Below, piece after piece: positions 32,511 to 44,814 of a DNA stretch of 64,000 nucleotides. The notes beneath the pieces were generated by a model. It was not told the origin of the DNA and made no database searches. It saw only the letters and a list, made by a program, of their open reading frames with translations. A program made the translations under genes and the position numbers. Numbering within the stretch: position 1 is the stretch's first letter; every line of letters starts with the position of its first letter. The stretch is from NCBI RefSeq assembly GCF_026212465.1, contig NC_080058.1, positions 7,528,001-7,592,000 of the forward strand, given 5' to 3'. This DNA comes from Amaranthus tricolor (Eukaryota; Streptophyta; Magnoliopsida; Caryophyllales; Amaranthaceae).

Positions 32511-35500
32511 CTAAAAGTTCATACCTTCTTCAGAAAAAGCAAAAATACCTCCAAGCAATTCATCATTCTCGCCATCCTCTTCGGACTTTGCTTTCTCGCG
32601 GGGGCTGCTGCTGCTATCTACGTCAGTTATAACTTCATGACCTTCATCAAGGGTTGCAGCTTTACAATATTCCTCTTGGTAGTAACCCCCAAAATCTAGC
32701 GAATCTTGGACAGAGCTCTCATCGGCCACGTTCATACTAAAATCAGAACGGTTAGAGCTAATATTTGAAGCTTCACTGCCTCCAACACTGCTGGACGATT
32801 GGACCTCCGTTAAATTAGCTGTTTTAGCTGAAATTAATCCATTTTGTACAGGGGAAGGACTATTTACAAGGCAACTGTTTTCTGGTGGAGAAATTTCCAT
32901 GGAGGAAGTGTCGGTTCTTATTGAGTTTTGGGTCAGTAAAGACGGAGAAAAAGTAGAAGGAACTTTTATCCTGTTTTTAGCCATCTGATCTTGGGTAAGT
33001 TCCAGATAAGACTTGGCCGAATCCATTTCTGAAGCTGGTGCAAAGGATCCTGACAGAATCACAAAAGACCATTTAGAACACAAAATCAAATAGAGATATG
33101 TACAAAGGTGTTCAAAAAAGAACCAACAACCCAATATTTAGCCGACCTTGTAACCGAACCCAACTTGACTTGACTTCAAAACAAATTTTAATTTATATAA
33201 AAATCAACGCGGACACAAGACCTAATTTTGTACCGACTTGAAACACCTAATCCAAAATCAAACCGATGAACGAACACCTCTTAACAATTAGCTCAAAAAT
33301 ATTTACCAGTATGTGTGTTCCGTACAGGTTGAGGATGGACCACGGGTTGAGATAGGTACATGTCTTCAGCCAAACGTGCTTCAGACCCGGAAATTGGATA
33401 TGTTTCCCTTCATTGAAACTAAAATATCAGTGATCCCAAAGAAAGAAATACATACAACAAAATAATAAAGTAAGATTGCTACACAATTCCAAAAAAACTT
33501 TACCTTCTTCAGATGCAACATTTCTACAGTATGAACATACCCATAAACATGTCACAACAAGAAATCAAAAGTAAAGGAGATACTTAAAGAGCCATCTGGC
33601 AAGTTCTCTTTCTTTTTTTTTTTTGATGTTAAATGGACGGTATTTTCGCTTTTAAGTATCTAACACTAGAATATTTCAAGTCACTTCCTAGCACCGCTAA
33701 CAGAATAAAACTATACGAAACTCAGTGTTGTACCCACACCAACTGTTGGATAGCCAAAAAAATCAATTTAAAGGCGGTATTTTTTTTTTCTTGTTCGTCA
33801 TATTGTCACCTGCCTTCGTCAAGGACACCTTCATTATGTAGCAAGAGAACTTCGTTTGTTTATGTCTAATAAACTCTAATTGATATATGAATCGTTTATA
33901 ATTTATAAACTTGCATAAGTCTGATTGATACATACAGACATGATTTACTTTTTATATTACCGAAAGAGAAAGCCTATAGCAAATGCTCAAGAAGATAAAT
34001 GAGCATTCTTGTTGTTTCTTGTTTCCTGTCATTCGGGCATGGCAAAAAAGAATATTAGAGTGACTAGGGCATCATTAATTTTTGAGTTTCTCGTCGCATT
34101 CTGATTCTAAGGATCCAAGTATGGAGAACATTCAAAAATAAGGGTGATTAAGATCACATAACTAGGGTTGTTCATCACAACTCTACGGTTAATTTGACAT
34201 GAAATGACCTAGGTGAATGAGTCAATTGCGGTAAAAGTAAGAGTCCAAAACTCGAAGCACTTAGTTATAGTCATATAGCCGTTGCTGGATGCTCATATAA
34301 AGCTATGCCCAGTTTGTCACTTACTAAAACTTATCAAAAATACCCAGCAAAAAAGGAGGCGGAAGTAGGAAAAAAAAGAGAAGAAAAGCAACATAAAATG
34401 AGAGGACAAGAAGAGGGATCAATTTTTCGTGTTGTGAGAACGGGTGGGCCAACTAATGGCAAGGAGATTTTTATACCTGTTGTTCCAATCAGGCTTCACT
34501 TGGTGAAAGTACTCAAATACAGGTAACAAATCCTTCCTGTTCATTTCAATCTCGAGATGCGAGATCCTCTCAATTTCAACTTCTCCACCAAGAACATCAA
34601 CAAAACCATTCTGACTATCCCGCACCACAGAATTCATAGCAAAAAAATGTATCTACGAGCCAAAAAAAAGCTTGTTAGAATAATCAAATATTAAACCGAG
34701 CTCACAACTCGTGGATAAACAAAAAAAAGCACATATCAAACAAGAAAACGCATACCTTGGAATTTTGCCATGTCGGAATTCTTCCGCAATTCATCTGCAC
34801 TTCCGCATTTGATAGATACAAGGTGGATTGTTCATGCAGCTTCTCTTCCTTTGCAACATTATCATTATCTTCAGTTTCAGAAGCTTCCAAGACCATTGGA
34901 GACATATCCTTTCCGCCAAAAACTATCCCCTTGATGCATTCCTCTCTTTCTGGCCAATCTGCTCTTCGGCAAGCATCCCACCAATGTATAATTTCAGATT
35001 TCACCTTTAAATCCTCATCTTGTAACTGTACCAGCGAGCCTGTTCCGGTTCTTGAAGCAGTATCACCTGTTACCTCAACCATACACGGGACAAGTCCATA
35101 TTGGATAAGACGGCCGCAAGGAGAGTAAACCAAAAGGTGCTCCAAGAAGTTTGAGCGTGCAGGCGCTGAGCCATTAGGCATTGAGTAGTGGAAAACAGCT
35201 GAGACCGCAGAAGTTTGCACAGACCCCATTCCGGCTGCGGAAGATGCAGCACTGCTGACAGTGTTCAGCCACCCAGAGTTGCCTGTTCTTATTCTACTAA
35301 CCACAGAGAGAGTAACCGTAGGAGGAGGAAGTGCTGAAAGAGACTGCTGATAAGTAGTATGAGACGAATTAGACCACCATGGTAAAGATAATCCAGGCAC
35401 AAGCGTTGGCCCATCAATGTGAGAATTTTGAATTTGAAGTCCACACTCCCCACCAAAAGGAGAGAGAACATATATGTGGCACGTTCCTTTAGAAGAAACT

Positions 35501-38500
35501 ATAGCTACCCATTGGCTATATTGACTGATACAAATATCTTGAATAACCTGAGAAATAAAGACCATAAGTAAGCACAGGCAGAAGACATAAAAGAACTACA
35601 ACCGCTAAAAAATTGATATTTTCTCAGTTACTAAAAACAAGAGGAATGGAGATAGATAAGATAAAGTGACTAAAGTCACTTAATCTCGGTAATATTTTGG
35701 AGGTGGGTCTAAAGAGAAAAGATATGCATATCAAGAAAAATATAAAAAAAATTCATGTAAATGAAACATACTGCCGAAGTAAATCCACGATGAAGCTTGT
35801 ATAGATGCACATGAGATGAAGTCCAGTTGTAGCTCTGACAACCTGCTCCATTCTTTGAGTGGGACGGCATAATTCGGAAGATGTTAATGTTATTACCATG
35901 TATTGATGCAGTCACCAGAAGAGTACCACTTGGGTCAAAACAAAGAGCAGAAACTGGACTTGTATGAGCCCGAAACTGTGCTATAACAGCTCTAGAAACA
36001 AAATCTTCAACAATCACCTGCAATGATCAACACAAACACATCACATAAAACTGCGAGTTCTTGCATTCTTCCGTCAAAAAATCAAAAAGATTACCATCCC
36101 AGCAGTATCTGCCTCAGGTGAATAAGATGAAGCCTTGTTGACTCTCCAGCCAGAATTAGTTACAGGAGAACTGGAACCATCAGGAAGAAGTTCATGACAG
36201 TACTTGGAGAATGTTTTGTATCCCTTGTCACCGATATTAATCAGCCCTGCAGCCAACTGCTTGCTTGATTCCATAGCGTACCTAGCCACCAAAGTCCCAT
36301 TGCTAGGAGAAGTAGAAGGGCTTACACCAGGAGAAGGAGTAAGATTTTGAGGACTTAAGCGCCCTGTGTTAGTCAATAAGGGGTTATTAGACGGATACGC
36401 TAACCACCTAGGACCAACAGCCATGGGACCATAACCAACATTGATACCGACCGTTCCCGGGATAGCCAATTGAGGGACTGGGTAGGTTAAGACACTGAAT
36501 TTATTCTCAAGCGTGAGCGCATCAAAGCAATATATCTGCAAGTACAACAAAAAAACCTGTTATTGATGTTAAACATCAGGATAAATTGCTTTCTTTGTTC
36601 CTTGACATTATTTTACTAGAAAAGAAAAAAACTTGGAAATATATCATCAAACTAGCAACGGATATAAGATAAGGTAGTGCTCACCTGTGAAGCAAGTCCA
36701 ACAGCGACAATGCGAGGACTGCATCTAATTGTATAGACAGCAGAACGGAACCTGAGAACATGAACATAGTTGTGAGATCTAATCGAATAAAAACGAACAG
36801 CGGTCGGAGAATAGACCAAATTCCCTGTTTGTGATTCAACATAGCCATCTCTAACTAGCCCATCTCTCCTCTGAGTGGGATCTGGACCCATAGTTTCATC
36901 TCCTGCAGCAACCAGAAGTAAAGGGTGGGATGCCCTAAATCCTTCACAACCTTCAGACTTTGCAGGAAACGGTTGAATTTGCAAAAATGTACAAGGGCCA
37001 TCACGCTTTGAAACCAACTCAGTGACAATATAGGCATTATCCACATCAAGTACTTGAAAACCATTGGTGTAACCAATCAACAAGACACGTTTGAAGTCAG
37101 ATGAACTGAGTTCTATCTTGTCAAAGCAAGCCCATAGAACCTGATTCACCGGGATAATTGAAACTTGTTCATCATCAAATATCAAAATTTATAAAGAGAA
37201 TAATTAAGAAAATTCTAATTCATCAAAACAAAGACTAAACCATCTTTGAGACTTCAGTCGACCAAAAAAATAATAGATTACAAGCAAAAGGAAGGCTAAA
37301 CAAGTTTCAATCTTTCTTCTCAACTCACGAGCTTAACCACCGTATTAGCTGAAATTTATATTAATCACATAAAAACCAAATCATCGGAGTAAGTCTTAAG
37401 TTTGCTGCAATGTCACTCCCTGCATGCACTGATGATCTCTACTAACTCTAAAGCCTATAGTTGAACTACATGGATTCTCCATACCATTTTAAAATGCCCG
37501 TTTGAGATAACTAGATTATTATGATGCAAAATTACTGATGTAATCCTGGAGCTGGCTTCATCTAATAAATGTCACCATATACAATAGCATCAACTCACCT
37601 AACATTCCTACAATTCTAGAAATAGCTAAAATCAAAGGTGGAAGGTAGGAAAATAAGGCTTTTAAATTCTTATTCAGCTCGTCATATTATCAGCTATCAA
37701 CTAGTTACACAATAGTTCTCTAGGCATTATATCAAAAGCTGATAATAAGGGAAATTTCTAGAGTACAAGGGAACAGATGCCTATTGAAGGAAATATCAAC
37801 CATCTTAATAAGATACTGAGGAATTAGCATAAGCGTAAGAAGTCAAATTACCATTTTCTAACAATAAACTATCATGTGACGGTGCCATTCCAATAAAATA
37901 TAATCCATGTTCCAAACTAGTTGTCATCCATGTTTCCAATTTTCAGCCTAAAAATCTTGATGGCTGCAGACTCAATAACAAGAACAAAAACTCACAACAT
38001 TGACTAGTTGGGCTTTGAGATCAGAGCCCCCAAGAAATAGAATAGTATCAATCAAAAGATACATTAACTGAGAAGCATGTAGATGGTGCTCTTACAATGC
38101 ATTTTATCAGTAGCGGTAGGAGAGATAAATCATCAACAAAAAGAATGAGCTATGACATTACATTCGTTACAAGAAAATGCAAAAACATCCAACAACCTAT
38201 CCAAAAAATAAATATTTAAAAGACAACTCCTCCTATGCACAACGTCTCCAATGAGCTAAACATAAGACAGTTTGAGTTACGAAAACGAAAAATGAAGACA
38301 AATTGAGTTACAAAAGCGAAAATGAAGACATTTTGACGGATCAAAAGCAGCACTGCACCCACTATCCAGATTGATTTCAATGAATAACCTTAACAACAAT
38401 GCAGGTGACACATAATTCAAAATGCTTCCTTGAAACAACAAAGCCAGATGTGGAGCTAGGATATAACCCTCAAATGATGAGCCAAAGTAATGTAGAGAAT

Positions 38501-39594
38501 TCGAGCCTAAGAAAAGATAAATAAAGCTCAGCAGGCTCAAATGCAAACATGCCAAGTCTCTCACCAATGTGGCAAATTAATTCCTACACCAATCTACCGA
38601 CAGGAAGTATATTGCAGGCAACAAAATAAAAGGAACCTAATATTGAACATTAGAACTCGAACTGATATTAGTACAAATTAGCATAGTGCATAAAGCTCTA
38701 CATCTAACAAAGAAACCAAAACCAATACTCATTTCATTGATTGCTTTAGTAACTTCAAATTACAAACACCTAACAACAAAACCACTAGCAAGGCAATCCC
38801 ATTTCTGACGTCTTGATCAATCAGTAAACCATCCTCCCAAATCAAAGAAACAAAAACACCAAACACCGCAACCCCAATTATGACCGCCTTGATCAATACC
38901 TCGACCATTATCCTTAACACAAATCTATTATAATTGCTTCGATAATCAACATCCAAAACCAAAACGAAAACCAGCAAAATCAATCCCATATGCCACATTT
39001 TGATTAATCAATCCATTCAACTAATGAGCTAATAGCCTAATCTCCTCCCAAATTAACACACCCATTTCATTGATTGCACTCTTGACATCAAATCAAAACA
39101 ATTTTTTCAATCAACATTTCAAAAAAAAAAAAAACCAACTTGATCATCCCCAAATCCACAATAACAAACACTATTCAAACAAACCCATCATAATCTTCCA
39201 TCACCAATTCAAGTCCAACCAAAAGCACCCACTCAAACAAACCCCCCCAAAACAATTAAATATCTTTCAATCACCAACCATTAACCACATTTCCTAAAAA
39301 ACTACCAAATACTACTACATCAATCAATCAACTACAAAATCAACAACTATAATCAAAACAATTAAACATTTATATTCAGTCCAACACAAAATTAATTAGT
39401 TAAAGCATCAAACAAAATTAGAAAAAAACCTGGTCTTTAATATCATGGGAATCAGTAGAAATAGAAGCGGCAACAGAGGCACTGGCTGACCGGACACCGG
39501 AAGAGACAGTTTTGATACATGAAGAGATAAACTTGAAAGAATTACGGGTAAATCCATTCGTTTTATTAATACCCTTTGTTTGCGGATTTTTCAT
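32511..39594 (-). CDS. ATG18: Autophagy-related protein 18, f/g/h type (WD-repeat PROPPIN with BCAS3 domain)
   Basis: Eight exons with consistent phase give about 971 residues: 39594-39430, 37140-36685, 36535-36095, 36017-35772, 35547-34756, 34652-34477, 33407-33307 and 33049-32511. The N-terminus MKNPQTKGINKTNGFTRNS and the VRSASASVAASIS stretch fit plant ATG18f-h. WD-type blades follow (LLIGYTNGFQVLDV, HPLLLVAAGDE, SALCFDPSGTLLVTAS). The phosphoinositide-binding loop reads KLHRG at about residue 430, where most PROPPINs have FRRG. Then comes the BCAS3-like region (SQWVAIVSSKGTCHIYVLSP, SLPWWSNSS). The C-terminal tail is acidic and ends DELLGGIFAFSEEG. The protein binds PI3P on forming autophagosomes. 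The first intron is 2.3 kb and contains no gene. The last codons after SEEG (MNF) read through a possible GT donor, so the exact end is uncertain. Confidence 0.93.
33106..33279. mobile_element. hAT-like MITE in ATG18 intron 7
   Basis: The ends are AGGTGTTCAAAAAAG and the complement of AGGTGTTCGTTCATC. The interior has ACCGAACCCAACTTGACTTG. The flanks ATGTACAA and CTTAACAA match poorly as a target duplication. It occupies most of the 257-bp intron between exons 7 and 8 and would be removed by splicing. Confidence 0.6.
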
Positions 39595-40021
39595 TTATTT
39601 AATACTATTAATTATAATTTCCTTAAAAAGTAACTAAATTTAGAACTACTCTAATTAGAAAAGGAAACCCTTTTCATCGATTACCGGTTGCTGTCACCCG
39701 GAAAAAAGTAACATATGGTAGGTTTCCGGAAAAATCACCGGCGGTTATGGATGATTAGAGGTTGGGTGAAATTGTTAGGAGAGAGAAAATGATGGGTTTG
39801 AGTGTTTTTGAGTTTGTTTTGTTGGATTTGACCTCTTTTGTTTTAATGGATGGAAACTGCAGAGTTTTTTTATAAAGAATAAAAAAAAATTAGTTTAATT
39901 TTTAAAACTTGGAGGACTCATTCTTTGTTTCTTTCACTTCTTTCGCTTAGGTTGTACTTGTAGCCTTGTAGGAGAGGAGAGGTAGTTGTTGTTCCTTGAA
40001 TCTTGTTAAGTACTCTCGAGT
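39595..40021 (-). promoter_or_regulatory. Probable ATG18 5' leader and promoter region
   Basis: This is the sequence directly upstream of the ATG18 start codon. It contains pyrimidine-rich pieces on the minus strand but no TATA box that I can assign with confidence. It is included because it separates the gene from the foldback element at 40022. Confidence 0.35.
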
Positions 40022-40401
40022 GAAAATTTGAATAAAATAAGATTATTTAACAATTTAATTTTAAAAATAAGTTTCGTGAAAATTTAATTTTCAAAATAAG
40101 CGTTCATACATCCAAACTTAGTCTTGGAGTAAATCGCTGTTACTAACAGTGAAAGAAAAAAAAAAAAATTTAAGTCATAAGTCGCTGTTAGCAACAGCGA
40201 CTTTAAGGTTAACTGATCAACTCCTTAATCTCGTATGTTGGTATGAGGAAGTAACTGAGAACTGAAAACATAAAATTCATTAAATCGCTGTTACTCCAAG
40301 GCTAGATTTGGATGTACGGACGCTTATTTTGGGAATTAAATTTTCACGAAGCTTATTTTTGAAATTAAGTTGTTAAAACATCTTATTTTATTCAAATTTT
40401 C
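40022..40401. mobile_element. Foldback element with TCGCTGTTA hairpins
   Basis: The left arm GAAAATTTGAATAAAATAAG, then AACAATTTAATTTTAAAAAT, CGTGAAAATTTAATTTTC, CATCCAAACTTAG and TTGGAGTAA, is mirrored by the right arm ending at 40401. The centre carries TCGCTGTTACTAACAGTGA and GTCGCTGTTAGCAACAGCGAC, the latter a perfect 21-bp palindrome. The possible target copies CTCTCGAG and CTTTGGAG match at only six of eight positions. Confidence 0.75.
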
Positions 40402-40707
40402 CTTTGGAGATGTGCCTAAGTCATCAAACTATGAGTCCATTATGATTCATCACATTTTTTCAATATTGCAATATTTCTTTTATCATAATTCCTAATCAAT
40501 AATTGTAATTTGCAAAGTATTATAAAAAGACAAAAAAAATAATAAAAAATAAATAAAATTAAAAAAGGTAAATTAAAAATCGCAAAACTTTCACTCTATC
40601 AAATTCTACCACATAATAGTGATTTTTTAACTTCACAAATCATTATTATTTACTAAGAGCTCCTTTTTTTTCTTTATTTATCAATGGTTTGAGATCTATT
40701 TTTCAAA

Positions 40708-40708
<1 letters not shown>

Positions 40709-40754
<46 letters not shown>

Positions 40755-41502
40755 ATATTTCATTTCATAAAAAGAGACCTTACAAAAAGTTGGTGGGGAT
40801 CCGAGTAACAAGTTGAGCGCCCACACTCCTTTGAATACAAAAAGCTAGTATGCGAAAAATTTATGCCCTAGACTTGGTGCTGCCTGAGTTGCTCACGGAA
40901 AAAGAACCAATTCGTGCTAACAGGTCAAGAGCATCTTCACCCAACTCTCAAAGGTGGAAAAAGCGAATGGGATGAATTTGTAACCATTCCCTTCACACTG
41001 TGCAGTGTATTTCTTCCTTTTTCTTTCTGCTGAATTGGCTAAAGAAGCACCAGGTGCCCATGAGGTGACTCCTGTGCCAACAAAAGGCGAGCCTCTAGTG
41101 ACATCCATACATGCGTCTTTACCATGTAGCCAAGCCAATTGAATAGAAGGAAATCTGCGGGTCTAAGATCTTTCCCTGGCTCTAAATAAAACCCCAACGG
41201 TGCCTCCTTACGGACTAAAATCCCTGCTTTGCAACAGATATCTACAAGCATGTCCCGAACCAAATTGTGTCGAAACTTCACGCCAATCTTGCTAGCGCAA
41301 TGTACAGCGCAGTCCCCCCCTTTTATCCATTTTGAGATTGTTGCAGCTTGGCATATACTACCTTCAGCAAATAAGGGAATAGCTAGCCGATAACACACAA
41401 GATAGCCCGATACTGACGATGGTTTATTTTCTGCCCCAAGCCTTCGATAGGGATTGTGAGCAGAAAGTCTTGGACGTGAGGTATTCAAGTAGTGAATAAG
41501 AG

Positions 41503-41552
<50 letters not shown>
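40709..41552 (-). pseudogene. Decayed reverse-transcriptase-associated ORF, bracketed by ATT repeats
   Basis: The minus strand reads KWIKGGDCAVHCASKIGVKF, then RHNLVRDMLVDICCKAGI, KEAPLGFYLEPGKDLRPADF and LLFNWLG. A frameshift near 41125 follows, then HGKDACMDVTRGSPFVGTG, TSWAPGASLANSAERKRKKY and GYKFIPFAFSTFESW. I know this conserved C-terminal block from plant proteins annotated as reverse-transcriptase-like. No RT catalytic motif is present. Downstream on the minus strand is a 3' tail region (40755-40850) ending in (AAT)n at 40709-40752. Another ATT run lies on the other side (41500-41552). A microsatellite tail suggests a non-LTR retrotransposon, but that is inference. Confidence 0.65.
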
Positions 41553-41553
<1 letters not shown>

Positions 41554-41724
41554 GGTAGTTGTAAAAGTATTATATGCTTTTTATTAGATTTTGATATAGT
41601 TTGTATTTGTATTTTTGATTGTCCTAATAATTTCGTCACAGTTTTCTTTCAGAATTTATTTTATGTTCTTTTTTAATTTCATTCACAACTTAATTTTTCG
41701 GCTCTATTTTCAGTTTTCACCACA

Positions 41725-41990
41725 TATTCCTTTCAATTCTTTTAAGTTGTCCGATTTAGTTTTATCATACTATCTAATACACTAATTCAATTCTAGATAT
41801 CTGTAATTGTGCATAATTAAAAATTATAAAAATTTGATGTTAATAAAATTTACATTGAGACGAATCAAACAAGATCCTACTTGATTATATTATGACGTCT
41901 AGATTAAGAATAAAATATAAATTAAGAGTGATCGATGAATAGTGTCAAAAAACTAAATGGGACAACTTAAAAGAATCGGAGGAAGTATTA
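41725..41990. mobile_element. Stowaway-like MITE, right end clear
   Basis: It ends AGAATCGGAGGAAGTA, with a core ATTAAGAATAAAATATAAATTAAGAGTGATCGATGAATAGTG shared with 44060-44120, 44640-44680 and 44940-44980. The left end near 41758 (TAGTTTTATCATACTATC) is degraded. Confidence 0.5.
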
Positions 41991-42855
41991 TTTATCTTAT
42001 GCTCTTGTTATTCAATTCTTTAATCTAAAATTTTATATGGAATATAACCCTACTGTAACAAGATTAGACTTATGAAAACAATGGGGGCTAAGCGAATTGT
42101 GGGTTAGATTTTTCGGGTAGATTTAATTTTAATTAGGTTAATTTCATATCGACACTTTTTAAGATGAGATTCTTTTGAATTAATGGGCTTCGAGACAACC
42201 CAATTGGGTCTAATTAGACAGTTCAAAGAAAGGGTTGCATACTATCAAGAACATATGTGCGATTGTGTGAGCATTGGTTCGCGAATTGTCGACTAAATAA
42301 TTTTGTGTGTATGATAAAAGATTACATACACAGATACACTGATCAACTCATTCACAATTTTTTCTTAGTCTTAATATCAGAAGGAAATCTGGTAAGATTT
42401 TTGGTGACATTTGTACAACACCATCATAATAATTCAGTCACAACAATTCTACATTACTTATTTATTTTCACTTTTTAATTACTTAAATTCTAAATCTAAG
42501 CTATTGGAAACTATAATTCTAATTTTGCTAATAATAGTTCAGCGCTCTAAATAATCCATATTAGTAAATTAAATTATTTCCTTTTACTAATTTTACCCTA
42601 CACATATTAATAACTTGTTTTCTCTCAATCTATCATGTAATTTAAAAATATTAAAAAATATATAAATTCTTATATGAGAGGGTTTCACGTTCTTTATATA
42701 TAAATTAAGTAACCTAATAATAAAAACTTTTAACATAATAGATCTTTTATATGAACTCGTCTCATGGAAACCGAAACTTAAATTTGTATACCTAATAAGA
42801 TTGCCTAGGCATCTGCACATCCAAAAAAGGAAAAAGGAAAAATAAAAAATAAAAC
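41991..42855. other. Intergenic, no gene seen
   Basis: AT-rich DNA without credible exons or paired ends. Confidence 0.4.
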
Positions 42856-43086
42856 TGTTGAGATATAGTGTGAAAGGTAATTATAGTGTGAAAGGTAATT
42901 AATGAATATAGTGTGAAAGGTAATTAATGAATTTACCCTAATGTGAATGCATTCAATGTAATTGTGGATGAACTTGCCTATAAATATGAAAGTTCACCAT
43001 TGTAAAAACTACACCAATGAGTAAAACATCTCTATCTTCTAACTTTTACTTATTCTACTTCCTCCTTATCACACTAAATTTTAACA
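42856..43086 (+). mobile_element. Solo LTR with 5-bp target duplication
   Basis: The 231-bp sequence starts TGTTGAGATATAGTGTGAAA and ends CACTAAATTTTAACA, flanked by AAAAC on both sides (42851-42855 and 43087-43091). It contains a TATA box (GCCTATAAATATGAAAG). The word ATAGTGTGAAAGGTAATTA is repeated three times near its start. No interior region follows, so it is a solo LTR, probably copia-like from its size. Confidence 0.85.
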
Positions 43087-43429
43087 AAAACAATTATGTT
43101 TACAGGACGTCACGTTGAAGAATGAGAATATCTTAAACAAAGATGCCATCATACCTATTGCAACTGTACTTTCCTTATAATTACGTGTTACCCCTTTCAT
43201 TAATTGTGGAGTTGTACTCCTTTTACACTTTTTGTTGATAACAAAATTAAATAAACTTATTCACTGATCCTATTCAATTATTAGTTTGAATTATCTTTTA
43301 ATTTTTAATTTTTATACTTCTCAAAATTGTTATGGTAACATTTAAATTTATGTAATTAATTGTTTATTAATTATAATTTTACCTTGATACCCTTTGATTC
43401 TATATTGACATAGACTCTTAGTCAAGGAG

Positions 43430-43960
43430 TTTGTATGAACTTTTTTAGCTATTTTGCTTCATTATCAATTAAGTAACTTTTCTGATCCTAAAATAATTGT
43501 TCATTACTCACACTACTCATGATAACCTACCACTACCCTCCATCACACCCATTATATCTTCCTTTCTTCTGAGATAACTTCCTCTTTATCTTTATAAATA
43601 AAGGCTGCCAGCATTATTTGCCTCTAAAATTCATCAAATTCATAACAAAATTCTACCCAAATTCCTACTCATTATTAGCACCCCTCAATATAATCATTCA
43701 ACATCTCAATACATACCACCTTACATTTATGTTAATATCATTTATTCATTGATCTCATCACTTATCTAACTTGAGCGTCTGAGAGGTTTTCGGGGAGATC
43801 ACCCCCGGGCAAGACTAACGTGTTGTGTTGCAGGACTTCAGGTTATGTCTGTGGAAAAACCACACACACTTCCAGTTCGTTGATCGTTTATCTCGATAAC
43901 GCTTCCACTTCAGGTATTTTAAGTGTCCTTAGCACTTCCTCGTTTCATTAACGAAACTAA
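43430..43960 (+). mobile_element. LTR-like fragment (R-U5-like region)
   Basis: A TATA-like box CTTTATAAATAAAGG at about 43598 is followed, roughly 170 bp later, by CTAACTTGAGCGTCTGAGAG, TTTTCGGGGAGATCACCC and CTAACGTGTTGTGTTGCAGG. The GAGCGTC(G/T)GAG word near a TTGCAGG word is common at the 3' part of plant retrotransposon LTRs. No matching second LTR or primer site was recognised, so this is a degraded LTR. Confidence 0.45.
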
Positions 43961-44720
43961 AACAATATTTTAACCCATAATATTTATTATGCATAATTAA
44001 AAGTAATGTAAAGTTGATATCAACAATTATTGTATTAAAACAAATCAAACAAGATCACTTAACTATGTTTTAACTTATAGATTAAGAATAAATTATAAAT
44101 TGAAAATAATAGATGAGTAGAGGTAAACGCGGTCTGGTTTGGTTTGGTCTGACACTAAAATCAAACCAAACCAAAAATTCCAGTCTGAAAAATTTTCGGA
44201 CCAGACCAACTGTTTTACAACGGTCCAGTCTGATCTGGTCTACGGTTTTTTATTTTTATATTTTCATCCAAATTAATATATGTATTTATGCAAATATTTC
44301 ACACCTACAATTAATAAATATAATAATTTGTAATTAGTTCAAAACTTCAACATCATTCAAGTATATATTGCTATATAAAAATAACTACATCTTAAAATAT
44401 CTAGGCAGCAACTTAATTTTTTAAATACAAAATTATGATTTTTGACCATAGTACGGTTTGTGGTCCGGTCTGGTCTGAAAAATAAAAAAATCGAGACCAA
44501 ACCGTAAACTGTAATTTAAATCGAAAAAAAACAGAGCAAACCCTTTAAACCGTAGACCAAACCAAATACTAAAATTCTTGTTTGATCCGGTTTGATTTAC
44601 GGTTTATATCAAACTTTGTTCAGCCCTATAGATGATTATATTGTGACCAAAAAGTAAATGAAACTAATAGTAAGTTGAACAAGAGAGAGTATACAATTAT
44701 GATATGGACTACTCTCTTAT
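43961..44720. mobile_element. Decayed Stowaway-like MITE split by a hAT-type MITE (44118-44628)
   Basis: The inner element is flanked by TAGATGAG (44110-44117) and TAGATGAT (44629-44636), seven of eight bases identical. It starts TAGAGGTAAACGCGGTCTGG and ends ...TTGTTCAGCCCTA, with many GGTCTGGTTTGG/AAACCAAACC words. The outer halves rejoin to match the uninterrupted relative at 41880-41965 (AGATTAAGAATAAA, then GATGA, then AAACTAAATGGGAC-like), which proves the nesting order. Confidence 0.78.
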
Positions 44721-44814
44721 TCTCGGTTTGTCATGAGTCATGAGTCATGACTCTTACTCTCTCACATTCACTATTATTATCTTATTTGCTTTTTACACTT
44801 TATCCAAATGCATT

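Noticed and set aside
33500..33540. A possible 20-bp extra ATG18 exon (AAATGTTGCATCTGAAGAAG) between exons 6 and 7
   Set aside because: It has AG and GT borders, but including it shifts the following exons into a frame that meets a stop. Omitting it keeps the conserved reading open.
33633..33869. A 78-codon plus-strand frame inside an ATG18 intron
   Set aside because: There are no homologous features, it lies on the opposite strand to a well-supported intron, and it begins in a T-rich tract.
40790..41490. A plastid or mitochondrial DNA insertion, suggested by the locally higher GC
   Set aside because: The reading frame matches a plant reverse-transcriptase-associated protein block, and no organellar gene was recognised.
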